DNA of 64,000 bases. Origin: Allopusillimonas soli. Its GTDB lineage: Bacteria; Pseudomonadota; Gammaproteobacteria; Burkholderiales; Burkholderiaceae_B. The position numbers were made by a program, and so were the translations under genes. The DNA lies in assembly GCF_004153445.1 (NCBI RefSeq), contig NZ_SDQC01000001.1:992001-1056000 (forward strand), given 5' to 3'. Numbering within the stretch: the first letter of the stretch is position 1; each line of letters starts with the position of its first letter. The notes under the pieces were generated by a model. The model saw only the letters and a list, made by a program, of their open reading frames with translations, did not search any database and was not told where the DNA came from. Positions 18,780 to 27,386 of the stretch are shown piece by piece.

Positions 18780-20666
18780 ATGTACGTTCTTTACGAAGAA
18801 AGCGGAAATTTCAAGGCAGCAAAAATATTCTCCGACAGCGACTCGACCATGCAGGTCGAATCCGAATCGGGCAAGCGCAGCAAGATCAAAAAGGCCAGTG
18901 TGTTGTTCCAGTTTGAACAGCCCGGCCCCGCCGATCTGCTCACGCAGGCGCGCACTATGGCTGATACCTTCGAAATCGATTTCCTGTGGGAATGCGCTCC
19001 ACAACAAGAGTTCGAAGCCGCCGCGTTTGCGCAAGAATACTTTGGCCATACGCCTTCGGCCGTCGAAAAGGCGGCGCTGATTTTTGCGCTGAACGCCGCG
19101 CCTGCCTATTTCCACCGTCGTGGCAAGGGTTGCTATCGGCCAGCGCCGCCCGATATTCTCCAGGCAGCGCTGGCCGCCATCGAGAAAAAGAGGCAGCAGG
19201 CCATACAGCAGCAGGCCTGGACCGATGCCCTGGTATCGGGATCATTGCCTGCCGAAATTGCCGCGGTTGCCGGCAGCCTGATCACCCGCCCCGACAAAAA
19301 CTCCATGCAATGGAAGGCTTTCGAAGCAGCCGTCCAGCAATTGCAAACAACACCGGAAAAACTTCTTCTGTCCTGCGGAGCCTGGCCGCATGCCCTGGCC
19401 CTGCATCAGTACCGCTTCTTCGCAAACCATTTTCCCAAGGGCACGCAATTGCCTGCGGCCGATCCGGGCTCGGCAGGCGCGGATCTCCCCTTGGCGCAGG
19501 TACAGGCCTACTCCGTCGACGATAGCAGCACCATTGAAATCGACGATGCGCTGTCTGTCACACCGCTCGACGGAGACCGCGTCCGCGTGGGTGTGCATAT
19601 CGCCGTTCCCGGTCTGGCAGTCACGCGCGGCAGTGATCTGGACGCCATTGCGAGAGGGCGCATGTCCACCGTGTACATCCCAGGCCTCAAGGTACCGATG
19701 CTGCCAGCCGAACTCATCGCCGCCTTTTCATTGGACGCGGGTAGCCCCCGGCCAGCACTGTCGCTGTATGTGGACGCCGATCTCTCCACAGGCGAAATCC
19801 TGGCCACCGAAACCCGGCTGGAGCGCATCACTGTATGTGAAAACTTGCGCCACAATCAGCTTGACGAGGCCGTCACCGAAGAATCCCTCGACAATCCCGA
19901 GGCGCCGCTGCCTTATGCGCACTGGCTGCGCCCGCTATGGAGGCTGGCGCGCCATCTGTGCGCACAGCGCGAGGCCGTGCGGGGCAAGCCCGAGAACAAC
20001 AACCGCGTCGATTATTCCTTCGAACTCGACGGGCCTTATGACGATCCCGACACCCCGGTAAAACTTATACCTCGGCGGCGCAACGCCCCGCTGGACAGGC
20101 TGGTGGCAGAATTCATGATATTGGCCAATGCCACCTGGGGCGGCCTGCTGGCCCGCCACGGTGTGCCCGGTATTTACCGGTCGCAGCAAATGGGCCGTGT
20201 CCGCATGTCCACGCAAGCTCTGCCCCACGAAGCCATAGGCGTGCCGCAATATGCCTGGTCGACCTCGCCGCTGCGACGCTATGTCGACATGGTGAATCAG
20301 TGGCAAATCCTGTCCGCGGCGGAGCACGGCGTATCGGCGCGCCTGGCAGCCCCGTTCAAGCCCAAGGATGCCGACTTGTACGCCATCATCGGGGCATTCG
20401 ACGCCCAGTACGCGGCATGGGGCGACTTCCAGTCGGCCATGGAACGCTACTGGTGCATGCGCTGGATGCAGCAGCAGGGCATGCGTACGGTGCAGGGCGC
20501 TGTCATTCGCGACGATCTCGTGCGGCTCGATTGCGCTCCCTTCGTGACGCGCGTGCCCGCCTTGCCGGCACTGGAACGCGGCCAGTCCGTTACACTGGAC
20601 GTGCTGGGTTTCGACGAACTGTCACTGGAGCTGGACTGCAGGCTGCGGGAAACCGCTGCCGCCTGA
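18780..20666 (+). CDS. RNB-domain (RNase II/R family) exoribonuclease
   Basis: This 628-residue protein has a variant N-terminal domain (residues 1-235) unlike the usual cold-shock pair, then the RNB catalytic domain. The catalytic acidic cluster is visible as SVDDSSTIEIDDALSV (about residues 240-255), where Asp residues bind Mg2+. Later motifs are GRMSTVYIP and YAWSTSPLRRYVDMVNQ. It degrades RNA 3' to 5'. The betaproteobacterial type has a divergent N-terminus and a short C-terminal S1-like tail. I prefer ATG 18780 (MYVLYEE) over an in-frame ATG 18 bases upstream by comparison with the family start. rnb and rnr names would both be guesses. Confidence 0.9.
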   Translation: MYVLYEESGNFKAAKIFSDSDSTMQVESESGKRSKIKKASVLFQFEQPGPADLLTQARTMADTFEIDFLWECAPQQEFEAAAFAQEYFGHTPSAVEKAALIFALNAAPAYFHRRGKGCYRPAPPDILQAALAAIEKKRQQAIQQQAWTDALVSGSLPAEIAAVAGSLITRPDKNSMQWKAFEAAVQQLQTTPEKLLLSCGAWPHALALHQYRFFANHFPKGTQLPAADPGSAGADLPLAQVQAYSVDDSSTIEIDDALSVTPLDGDRVRVGVHIAVPGLAVTRGSDLDAIARGRMSTVYIPGLKVPMLPAELIAAFSLDAGSPRPALSLYVDADLSTGEILATETRLERITVCENLRHNQLDEAVTEESLDNPEAPLPYAHWLRPLWRLARHLCAQREAVRGKPENNNRVDYSFELDGPYDDPDTPVKLIPRRRNAPLDRLVAEFMILANATWGGLLARHGVPGIYRSQQMGRVRMSTQALPHEAIGVPQYAWSTSPLRRYVDMVNQWQILSAAEHGVSARLAAPFKPKDADLYAIIGAFDAQYAAWGDFQSAMERYWCMRWMQQQGMRTVQGAVIRDDLVRLDCAPFVTRVPALPALERGQSVTLDVLGFDELSLELDCRLRETAAA

Positions 20667-20691
20667 TCCGGCGCCATCCCGGAAAGCGCGT

Positions 20692-21570
20692 ATGCCGAAT
20701 GTCACCACCCTGCCCGGCGCGCACACGCCGCGCAACGACTACCTGGCCATCGCACTCGTCCTGTCGGTGGCGATACACGGCGCTCTGCTGGCGCTGCGCT
20801 TTGCGACGCCGCAGCGCCCGCCGGCCCAACCCCGCAATCTTGAAGTGACCCTGGTGAACGCACGCAGCGAACGCATGCCCCTCCAGCCGAAAGTGCTGGC
20901 GCAGCAGCAGCTCGACGGCGGAGGAGAGGTCGAAGAAGGCTATGCCGCATCACCGCTGCCACGCACTGCCAACCAGACGCCGGATGAGATTGTGCTGGCC
21001 GCGCTGCGCCGGCGGCAGGCACAGCTAGAAGCCGAGCAGCGACGTCTCTATACCCGGCTGCTGGCGCGCGAACAAGTGCTCTCGGCCCGTCGCAGGCCCG
21101 ACTCCCAGGGACAATCGGGCGAACAGGGCGAAGATGAACGCGATCAGGAAAGCGCCGTGATCAATGCACGCATCAGTGCCATCAAGGATCGCATCGACCG
21201 CTACAATGCAAGGCCACGGCGGCAGTTTGTCGGGCCTTCGGCGGCGCGCGTGGACTATGCCGCGTATGTCGAGGCATGGCGCAAAAAAATCGAGCTGATC
21301 GGCACACAGCACTATCCACAAGAAGCGCGCGGCAAGGTATACGGCAGCCTGCGCATAACGGTGTATATCCGAAGCGATGGCACGCTTGATCACTTCGATA
21401 TAGAACGGCCGTCGCAACATGCCATATTGAATCTGGCGGCGTCGCGTATCGTCCAACTGGCTGCGCCTTTTGCGCCTCTGCCGCCGTCCATCGCACATGA
21501 AGCCCAGATTCTGGCCATTACACGCACCTGGAACTTCGTCAATCAACAACTGGAGGCGAACAGCCCGTGA
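20692..21570 (+). CDS. TonB-like C-terminal domain protein, single membrane anchor
   Basis: The 292-residue protein has an N-terminal membrane helix (about residues 20-40), a charged Gln/Arg/Glu-rich periplasmic region with coiled-coil tendency (about 90-165, many E, R and Q), and a TonB C-terminal domain. That domain shows VDYAAYVEAWRKKIE, YGSLRITVYIRSDG and a terminal TWNF segment. TonB proteins pass proton-motive energy to outer-membrane receptors. The lack of exbB/exbD or receptor genes nearby and the short Pro content argue for a TonB-like envelope protein rather than a classical TonB. Its stop overlaps the aroE start. Confidence 0.8.
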   Translation: MPNVTTLPGAHTPRNDYLAIALVLSVAIHGALLALRFATPQRPPAQPRNLEVTLVNARSERMPLQPKVLAQQQLDGGGEVEEGYAASPLPRTANQTPDEIVLAALRRRQAQLEAEQRRLYTRLLAREQVLSARRRPDSQGQSGEQGEDERDQESAVINARISAIKDRIDRYNARPRRQFVGPSAARVDYAAYVEAWRKKIELIGTQHYPQEARGKVYGSLRITVYIRSDGTLDHFDIERPSQHAILNLAASRIVQLAAPFAPLPPSIAHEAQILAITRTWNFVNQQLEANSP

Positions 21571-22421
21571 CCAGCACTCCTTCACCCGCACGCTATGGCG
21601 TCGTCGGCAATCCCATCGCCCACAGCCGTTCGCCTTATATTCATGAGACCTTTGCGCATCAGACAGGCATCTCGCTGAGCTACGAGCGCATCCAGGCTCC
21701 CCTGGACCGATTCGCCGACACGGTGCAGGCCTTTTTCCAGGAGGGAGGATCAGGATTGAACGTGACTGTTCCCTTCAAGGAACAGGCATTCGACCTGGCA
21801 CAGGCCCATCTGCATCCGCGCGCCGATCTGGCCGGCGCCGTCAATACGCTCTGGCTGCACGACGGCGCCATTCAGGGAGACAACACCGATGGCGTCGGCC
21901 TGCTTGATGATCTGGTGCGGCTGGGTCACCCGCCAGGAGGCTGCCGCATACTGCTCGTGGGTGCGGGCGGTGCCGCGCGCGGCGTGATGTTTCCGCTGCT
22001 TCAGGCGGGCTGCGCAAAATTGCGCGTCGTGAATCGCACGCCCGACCGGGCTCGCCAGCTTCGTGATCACGTGGCGCAACGCGTCCCGTCGTTTGCGGTC
22101 AAGCTGGAGGCCGGCGGTCTTCCCGAGGCCGAGGGAGCCTGGGACATCGTCATCAATGCCACATCCAGCAGCCTGGACCAGACATCGCCAGATCTACCCG
22201 CCGGGCTCTATGCCCAAGGCGCGCTGGCCTACGACATGGTCTACGCCGCCCAGTCCACACCTTTCATGCAGCAGGCACTGGCATCGGGCGCGGCCCAAGC
22301 CGCCGACGGCCTGGGCATGCTTGTTGCCCAGGCCGCCGCAAGTTTTGCCATCTGGCATGGTGTCGCCCCGGACATCACCCAGGTTATGGAGGGGCTGCGC
22401 GGCCAGCTCGCCGGCGCCTGA
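21567..22421 (+). CDS. aroE: Shikimate dehydrogenase (NADP+)
   Basis: The 284-residue enzyme reduces 3-dehydroshikimate to shikimate. Substrate-binding motifs: NPIAHSRSPYIH near residue 12, NVTVPFKEQAF with the catalytic Lys, and NTDGVGL with the catalytic Asp. The cofactor loop VGAGGAARGV and the NRTPDR segment show NADP binding. It starts with GTG at 21567 overlapping the TonB-like stop (GTGA); GGAGG at 21552-21556 supports this start. mtgA follows after three bases, indicating one operon. Confidence 0.96.
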   Translation: MTSTPSPARYGVVGNPIAHSRSPYIHETFAHQTGISLSYERIQAPLDRFADTVQAFFQEGGSGLNVTVPFKEQAFDLAQAHLHPRADLAGAVNTLWLHDGAIQGDNTDGVGLLDDLVRLGHPPGGCRILLVGAGGAARGVMFPLLQAGCAKLRVVNRTPDRARQLRDHVAQRVPSFAVKLEAGGLPEAEGAWDIVINATSSSLDQTSPDLPAGLYAQGALAYDMVYAAQSTPFMQQALASGAAQAADGLGMLVAQAAASFAIWHGVAPDITQVMEGLRGQLAGA

Positions 22422-22424
22422 GCC

Positions 22425-23165
22425 ATGGCTGCACGACGCGGCCGCGCCTCCGCGCGCAAAATCAACAAGGCCAAAGTGGTATTGGCCGCCATACTCGTGG
22501 GCTTCGCGGCCCTGCTGCTGTATCAGTTCGGGCTTTTCGTCATGGTGCTGTGGCTGAGCCTGCGCAACCCATCCAGCAGCGCATTCATGAATGCCACCCT
22601 GACCCAACTGCGCGCGGAAAACCCCGATGCCGCCATCAAGCATACATGGGTTTCTTACGAACAGATCAGCAATAACCTGAAGCGCGCCGTCGTCGCATCC
22701 GAGGACAGCGGTTTCGTCGATCACAGCGGCGTGGAATGGGAGGCCATCCGCAAGGCCTGGAAATACAACCAAAGACAGGCCAGCAAGGGCACAGACAAGC
22801 GGCGCGGCGGCTCCACCATTACCCAGCAACTGGCCAAGAACCTTTTTCTCACCAGCGAGCGCAGCTACCTGCGCAAGGCGCAGGAGCTCGTCCTTACTTA
22901 TATGATCGAGCTGGCGATGAGCAAGCAACGTATCCTGGAGCTCTATCTGAATGTGGCGCAGTGGGGCAAGGATGTATTCGGCGCCGAGGCGGCAGCCCGA
23001 CATTACTATCGCACAAGCGCCTCAAGACTCAGCGCCTCGCAGGCCGCCACACTCGCCGCCATGCTGCCCAACCCCGATTACTACGACGCGCACGGCGTAA
23101 CCGCTTATCTGCGTTCGCGGGCAAACACGGTCCGTCACCGCATGTCCCAAGTCGAAATACCTTGA
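22425..23165 (+). CDS. mtgA: Monofunctional peptidoglycan glycosyltransferase
   Basis: This 246-residue GT51 enzyme polymerises lipid II glycan strands in the periplasm. One N-terminal membrane anchor (residues about 15-40) is followed by the glycosyltransferase domain. Catalytic Glu lies in VASEDSGF, followed by a Glu-Ala-Ile segment. GGSTITQQLAKNLFL and the ELYLNVAQWGKDVFGAE motif with the second catalytic Glu are present. There is no transpeptidase domain, hence monofunctional. Length is normal. Confidence 0.96.
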   Translation: MAARRGRASARKINKAKVVLAAILVGFAALLLYQFGLFVMVLWLSLRNPSSSAFMNATLTQLRAENPDAAIKHTWVSYEQISNNLKRAVVASEDSGFVDHSGVEWEAIRKAWKYNQRQASKGTDKRRGGSTITQQLAKNLFLTSERSYLRKAQELVLTYMIELAMSKQRILELYLNVAQWGKDVFGAEAAARHYYRTSASRLSASQAATLAAMLPNPDYYDAHGVTAYLRSRANTVRHRMSQVEIP

Positions 23166-23203
23166 GCACGCCCCTGCCGTCCTGGGGGCCACTAATGGTA
23201 ATC

Positions 23204-23231
23204 TTGCAGTTTCGGCTTTACCCGCTAATCT
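23204..23231 (+). promoter_or_regulatory. Possible lptG promoter, predicting a leaderless transcript
   Basis: TTGCAG (23204-23209) and TAATCT (23226-23231) are spaced 16 bases apart. The lptG ATG at 23238 is only seven bases after the -10 box, close to the expected transcription start, and no ribosome site precedes it. This is a sequence match only. Confidence 0.4.
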
Positions 23232-23237
23232 GCCTCG

Positions 23238-24416
23238 ATGCGTACCGCCCGCCGCTACCTCGCCCGCGAAATCTATCGTTCCAGCGCCGTCGTGCTGCTG
23301 GCACTGCTGGGCCTGTTCACTTTCTTTGCCCTGATCGAAGAGCTGGATGACGTTGGCAGCAAGTTCACCTTGCTCAACTTGTTCTATCTTCAGTCCCTGC
23401 AACTGCCCACCAGGCTCTACGATCTGCTGCCCATCGGCCTGCTGATCGGCGCCATCCTGGCCTTGGCCGGCCTGGCCCAGCGAAACGAACTCGTCATCCT
23501 GCGGGTATCCGGCGTGAGCGGGATGAAGCTGATGGCCATGCTGTGGACGCTCACCATTCCATTGGTCATCGGCGCTTTTATATTGTCGGAGATCGTCACG
23601 CCCGCCGCCGAGCTCAAGGTCAGCGAAGCCAAGCTCTCTTTGTTGGGCGAGGCGGAAGGCGGGCGCCTGGCCAGCGGCTACTGGTTCAAGGAATCCGATG
23701 GACACGGCGGCAACCGTATCATTAATATTTCCCGGCTGCGCGCATCCGGCGCCGTCGAGGATGTCACACTGTACGAGTTCGGGCCTGAACAGGTACTCAC
23801 AACGTTCTCGCAGGCAGCCAAGGGCCACTTTGGCGACGGCACACTGGTGCTGAACGATGTCAAGCAGACTCGCATCAACGCACACTCCGTTTCCGCGCTC
23901 AAGGACGGCAGCAAGCCCGACGCGCCTCTTACCGAGCTGCGCACGCTGCCCGAACGCGTGCTGGCGACCAGCCTCACGCCGGAACGCCTGATCGCGCGCG
24001 TGCTCACGCCCGAGCGCATGTCCATCATGGATCTTGCCGACTATATCGACTACCTCAAGGCCAACCAGCTCCAGACGGAAAGGCAAGTGGTTGCACTGTG
24101 GCGCAAGATGGCCTACCCCTTCACCCTGCTCGTCATGATCACTATCGCGGCGCCGATAGGCTTCATGCAGACACGTCGGGGCGGCGTGGGCAGCAAGGTT
24201 TTCATCGGCATTCTCCTGGGGGTTGGCTTTTTCATGCTGAACCAGTTGGCGCTCAATGTCGGCATGCTCAGCAAATGGGCAGCCTGGGTTACGGCCCTGG
24301 TGCCCAATCTCGCCGCGCTCGGCATTGCGCTCGGTGCGCTCATACTGATGGAGAACCGGCACAACGTGCGGCGCTTCAACCGGGCCAACAGCCCCTGGAG
24401 CCGCAGCGCAGCATGA
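23238..24416 (+). CDS. lptG: Lipopolysaccharide export ABC permease LptG
   Basis: The 392-residue inner-membrane protein is one of the two half-transporter subunits that extract LPS with LptB. The N-terminal REIYRSS and [15 protein letters not shown] segments are typical of LptG (YjgP/YjgQ family). Membrane helices lie at both ends: about residues 15-35, 60-80, 100-120, then 290-310, 320-340 and 350-370. A periplasmic beta-jellyroll lies between (about 130-265). lptF, normally immediately upstream, is absent; mtgA is there instead, and lptF is nowhere in this window. The stop overlaps the apaH start (ATGA). Confidence 0.92.
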   Translation: MRTARRYLAREIYRSSAVVLLALLGLFTFFALIEELDDVGSKFTLLNLFYLQSLQLPTRLYDLLPIGLLIGAILALAGLAQRNELVILRVSGVSGMKLMAMLWTLTIPLVIGAFILSEIVTPAAELKVSEAKLSLLGEAEGGRLASGYWFKESDGHGGNRIINISRLRASGAVEDVTLYEFGPEQVLTTFSQAAKGHFGDGTLVLNDVKQTRINAHSVSALKDGSKPDAPLTELRTLPERVLATSLTPERLIARVLTPERMSIMDLADYIDYLKANQLQTERQVVALWRKMAYPFTLLVMITIAAPIGFMQTRRGGVGSKVFIGILLGVGFFMLNQLALNVGMLSKWAAWVTALVPNLAALGIALGALILMENRHNVRRFNRANSPWSRSAA

Positions 24417-25255
24417 ATGCCAAGCACAACGATATCTGGATCATCGGCGATCTTCAGGGCTGTCTTGCACCCTTGGAGGCGCTGCTTGCCCACCCCGACA
24501 TAGCCGGCAACCCCGAGTCCCGTCTCTGGTTCGCGGGCGACATGGTCAACCGCGGGCCCGATTCCCTGGGTGCGCTGCGTAAGGTGAAGTCCTTGGGCAA
24601 GCGCGCCATCTGCGTGCTGGGCAACCACGATCTGCATCTGCTCGCTGTTGCCGCGGGCGCGGGTACCCTGAAGAAATCCGATACATTGCGTCCCATTCTG
24701 GATGCGCCCGATGCCGACGAGCTGCTCGACTGGCTGAGGCGCCGGCCGCTGGCCCATTACGAGCAGGGCCATCTCATGGTGCATGCCGGGGTTTTCAAGA
24801 CCTGGAACACTGCCACCACACTCGCGCTGGCCGCCGAAGCACACGAAGTGCTGGCCGGCCCCGACTGGAAGAGCGCACTGGGCAAGCTGTACGGCAATAC
24901 ACCCGATATATGGGACGATGCGCTGCGTGGCGACGACAGGCTACGCGCCATCATCAACATTCTGACGCGCATGCGCATGTGCGATGCGCAGGGCCGCCTC
25001 GAGTTCTCGCATAAGGGCGCACCAGGCAAAAATCCGGGCATCATGCCTTGGTTCGACGTGCCTGGCCGGGCCATGGAGCGCGGCACCACCATTGTGTTCG
25101 GCCACTGGTCGACGCTAGGACTCATGGTACGCCCCGACGCCATCTGCCTGGACACAGGCTGCATCTGGGGAAGGCAACTGACTGCCATGCGGCTGCGCGA
25201 TCACGGTCTTGTCGACGTGCCCTGCCCCCAGCAACGCCGGCCCGGAAAACACTGA
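24413..25255 (+). CDS. apaH: Symmetrical bis(5'-nucleosyl)-tetraphosphatase (Ap4A hydrolase)
   Basis: The 280-residue metallophosphatase hydrolyses Ap4A to two ADP and thereby also controls RNA capping with Np4 nucleotides. Metal-binding motifs: IIGDLQGC (GDxxG), [11 protein letters not shown] (GDxVxRG) and GNHDLHLL (GNHD), then a VHAGVF segment and FGHWSTLG. The ATG at 24413 overlaps the lptG stop; the open frame extends upstream but that part is lptG coding in another frame. The gene ends three bases before the convergent acyltransferase stop. Confidence 0.96.
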   Translation: MNAKHNDIWIIGDLQGCLAPLEALLAHPDIAGNPESRLWFAGDMVNRGPDSLGALRKVKSLGKRAICVLGNHDLHLLAVAAGAGTLKKSDTLRPILDAPDADELLDWLRRRPLAHYEQGHLMVHAGVFKTWNTATTLALAAEAHEVLAGPDWKSALGKLYGNTPDIWDDALRGDDRLRAIINILTRMRMCDAQGRLEFSHKGAPGKNPGIMPWFDVPGRAMERGTTIVFGHWSTLGLMVRPDAICLDTGCIWGRQLTAMRLRDHGLVDVPCPQQRRPGKH

Positions 25256-25258
25256 GGA

Positions 25259-26014
25259 TCAATCCGCAGCACGTCGAGCCACAACCGCCTGGCGTATCGC
25301 ATGGTGCGCATGCGCTGCGACCTTGGCCCGGCCGTCCCGGCGGCAGCGCTCACCGTCCATAGGCTCCAGAAAAACCACTTCCACCCTGGCGCCGCGCGTG
25401 CCCAGAAGACACCATAGATTCTGCATGAGGTTCTGCTCTCCCACAAAGGAGAAGTAATCGCTGCGCCGCCCACGGTGGAAAAACCGCAACGCAACGGGCT
25501 GGATATCGGCTCCTGCCTGAATCGCAGCCTCGAACAGACTGGCATGAAAAGGCTGCACATCGTAGCCGGGCGAGGTCGTGCCTTCAGGGAACAAGCCCAC
25601 GGCCTCTCCCGCAAGAAAGCGTTGCCGCAGCGCTTCGCCGGCCGCGCGCACCGCATGGCGCTGCCCCCGCTCTATAAATACCGTGCCGGCGCCCGCCACC
25701 AGCCAGCCTATGACGGGCCAGCCGCGGATGTCGCTTTTCGCGACAAATGCCGTGGGGCGTACGCCGTTCAGCACAAATATATCCACCCACGACACGTGAT
25801 TGGCCACCAGCATGACGGGACCATGAAGACGGGGCTGGCCCGAGACCGTCACCCGGATCCCGCACAAGCACATGAGCATGCGGGACCAGCGCCGATTCAT
25901 ACAGGCTCGAAGCCGGCCGGATGCCATGGGGTAGATCAGGCCAACGCTGAGCAGGCCCACCACGATCCATATCGCGACAAGGAGAAAACGGGGAAGAAAA
26001 CGCAGAAGCGACAA
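25259..26014 (-). CDS. Lysophospholipid (1-acyl-glycerol-3-phosphate) acyltransferase, PlsC family
   Basis: This 251-residue membrane-associated acyltransferase has an N-terminal hydrophobic helix (residues about 5-30), then the NHVSWVDIF motif (HX4D, catalytic His), a FIERG segment that binds the phosphate, and FPEGTTS. It probably esterifies lyso-phosphatidic acid or a related lysolipid, using acyl-CoA or acyl-ACP. The start is TTG at 26014; AAAGG precedes it by about seven bases and the next in-frame Met (residue 30) would remove the membrane helix. It follows ruvX by nine bases. Confidence 0.88.
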   Translation of the reverse strand: MSLLRFLPRFLLVAIWIVVGLLSVGLIYPMASGRLRACMNRRWSRMLMCLCGIRVTVSGQPRLHGPVMLVANHVSWVDIFVLNGVRPTAFVAKSDIRGWPVIGWLVAGAGTVFIERGQRHAVRAAGEALRQRFLAGEAVGLFPEGTTSPGYDVQPFHASLFEAAIQAGADIQPVALRFFHRGRRSDYFSFVGEQNLMQNLWCLLGTRGARVEVVFLEPMDGERCRRDGRAKVAAHAHHAIRQAVVARRAAD

Positions 26015-26023
26015 GACAGGCCT

Positions 26024-26437
26024 TTATGGTGCGGCGTCAGATTGGCCAAGGCCATCGAGATAACGTTGGAGGATGACTGCGGCGGCCATCGCGTCATCGG
26101 CCTCGTTCGTACCCAGGATGGCCTGCGCTTCGAGGCTGGATCCGCGCTCGTCGATCAGTATGACATCCAGGCCGAAGCGCCCGCGCAGCTGGTTTGCGAA
26201 ACGGCGGCTGCGCACGCTGGCGGATTGCTCCTGGCCGTCGAGCGTGAGCGGCAAGCCGACAACCACCGTGTCAGGCTGCCATGCCCGCAGTACTCTTTCG
26301 ATTTCGGTAAAGCGCTGCACGCGCGTGGCAGGCCTGATGATTTCGAGCGGCCGCGCATGGCGGGTGAGCGTATTGCCCAGTGCAACCCCTATCTTCTTGA
26401 TGCCATAGTCGAACGCCAGCAGCGTCCGGTCAGGCAT
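26024..26437 (-). CDS. ruvX: Putative pre-16S rRNA nuclease / Holliday junction resolvase-like YqgF
   Basis: This 137-residue YqgF-family RNase H-fold protein begins LLAFDYGIKKIGVALG, carrying the first catalytic Asp. VVVGLPLTLDG, IDERGSSLEAQ (second acidic residue) and DDAMAAAVILQRYL (third) complete the active site. The family processes the 5' end of 16S rRNA. Its start overlaps the algH end by eight bases, the widespread yqgE-yqgF pair. Confidence 0.94.
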   Translation of the reverse strand: MPDRTLLAFDYGIKKIGVALGNTLTRHARPLEIIRPATRVQRFTEIERVLRAWQPDTVVVGLPLTLDGQEQSASVRSRRFANQLRGRFGLDVILIDERGSSLEAQAILGTNEADDAMAAAVILQRYLDGLGQSDAAP

Positions 26438-27023
26438 GGCCGGCTTCCCCGGCCAGCATCATCGGATCGATGCCTAGTTGCCGCAAGGCGACCTGATAGC
26501 GGTTTTCAGCTGGCGTATCGAACAGGATATCGGCATTGGCTGCAACATTGAGCCAGGCATTGCGCGACATTTCGCTTTCGAGCTGGCCCGCCCCCCACCC
26601 CGCATAACCCAGCGTAATAAGCAGGCGCACGGGCCCCTTGCCTTGCGCGACATCCTGGAGCACGTCGCGGGAGGTGGTAAGGGCAACATCGCCCAGGCTA
26701 ATGCTGGAACTGTAGCCGCCCGCAGGCGCATGCAGCACAAATCCACGGTCCGTCTGGACCGGCCCGCCGAAAAAGACGGGAGCATCTTGGACGGGTCCGG
26801 TATCGTCGGACAGATCGAGGTCGATGCGCTTGAGCAGATCACCCACGGTGATGTCGGTAGGACGGTTGATGACCAGGCCGAGCGCACCATCGCCTGTGTG
26901 TTCGCACACGTAGATGACCGTATCGGCAAGCTCGCCTGACACCATGCCGGGCATGGCCAGCAGCAGCTGCCGGGACAAGTCGACGCTTGCTTCCGGGGCA
27001 GACCGTTTGGGCGTTTCATTCAT
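26430..27023 (-). CDS. algH: YqgE/AlgH family protein
   Basis: The 197-residue UPF0301 protein shows the family core: LSRQLLLAMPGM, IYVCEHTGDGALGLVINRPT, VFFGGPVQTDRGFVLH, and LGYAGWGAGQLESE. AGGAGG precedes the ATG. The biochemical role is unknown; in Pseudomonas AlgH influences alginate regulation, but no such link is shown here. It overlaps ruvX. Confidence 0.94.
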   Translation of the reverse strand: MNETPKRSAPEASVDLSRQLLLAMPGMVSGELADTVIYVCEHTGDGALGLVINRPTDITVGDLLKRIDLDLSDDTGPVQDAPVFFGGPVQTDRGFVLHAPAGGYSSSISLGDVALTTSRDVLQDVAQGKGPVRLLITLGYAGWGAGQLESEMSRNAWLNVAANADILFDTPAENRYQVALRQLGIDPMMLAGEAGHA

Positions 27024-27074
27024 GACTTGTCCTCCTGGGGAGTGGGAAAACCGGGTATATGGATGTAGCTGAAT

Positions 27075-27239
27075 TTACACCTCGATCAGTTCAAAGTCTT
27101 CCTTGCGCGCGCCGCATTCGGGACAGACCCAATTGGGCGGGACGTCTTCCCACCGGGTACCGGGCGCAATCCCTTCTTCCGGCAGGCCGGCTTCTTCATC
27201 ATATATCCAGCCGCAAATCAGACACATCCACGTTCGCAT
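27075..27239 (-). CDS. Rubredoxin
   Basis: This is a 54-residue iron protein for one-electron transfer. The two iron knuckles are CLICG (about residues 6-10) and CPECG (about 39-43), with the aromatic WIYDEEAG, PPNW core. I start at MRTWMCL (27239) because this gives the standard rubredoxin length; an in-frame upstream extension of 28 residues resembles untranslated leader. It is divergent from the thiD-like gene. An electron partner (alkane hydroxylase or reductase) is not nearby. Confidence 0.93.
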   Translation of the reverse strand: MRTWMCLICGWIYDEEAGLPEEGIAPGTRWEDVPPNWVCPECGARKEDFELIEV

Positions 27240-27386
27240 GTTTTGTAACTCACTAAAATAATTTACCCGTTCCAGCTCCGGCCAATTCCGAAGGCTTACA
27301 TTAGAATGGGGGCTGAGGGCCATAAACCCAATAGCAATACCCCCATGTTACCCAAAAGTCGCCGCTGAAATCATAGCCTTTATACC

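Noticed and set aside
23022-24362. 446-codon minus-strand open frame opposite lptG
   Set aside because: It is Gln/Glu/His-rich without domains and fully antisense to a conserved membrane protein.
27240-27386. Possible TPP riboswitch before the thiD-like gene
   Set aside because: The conserved TPP-aptamer motifs are not found and the spacer is short and shared with the rubredoxin promoter.
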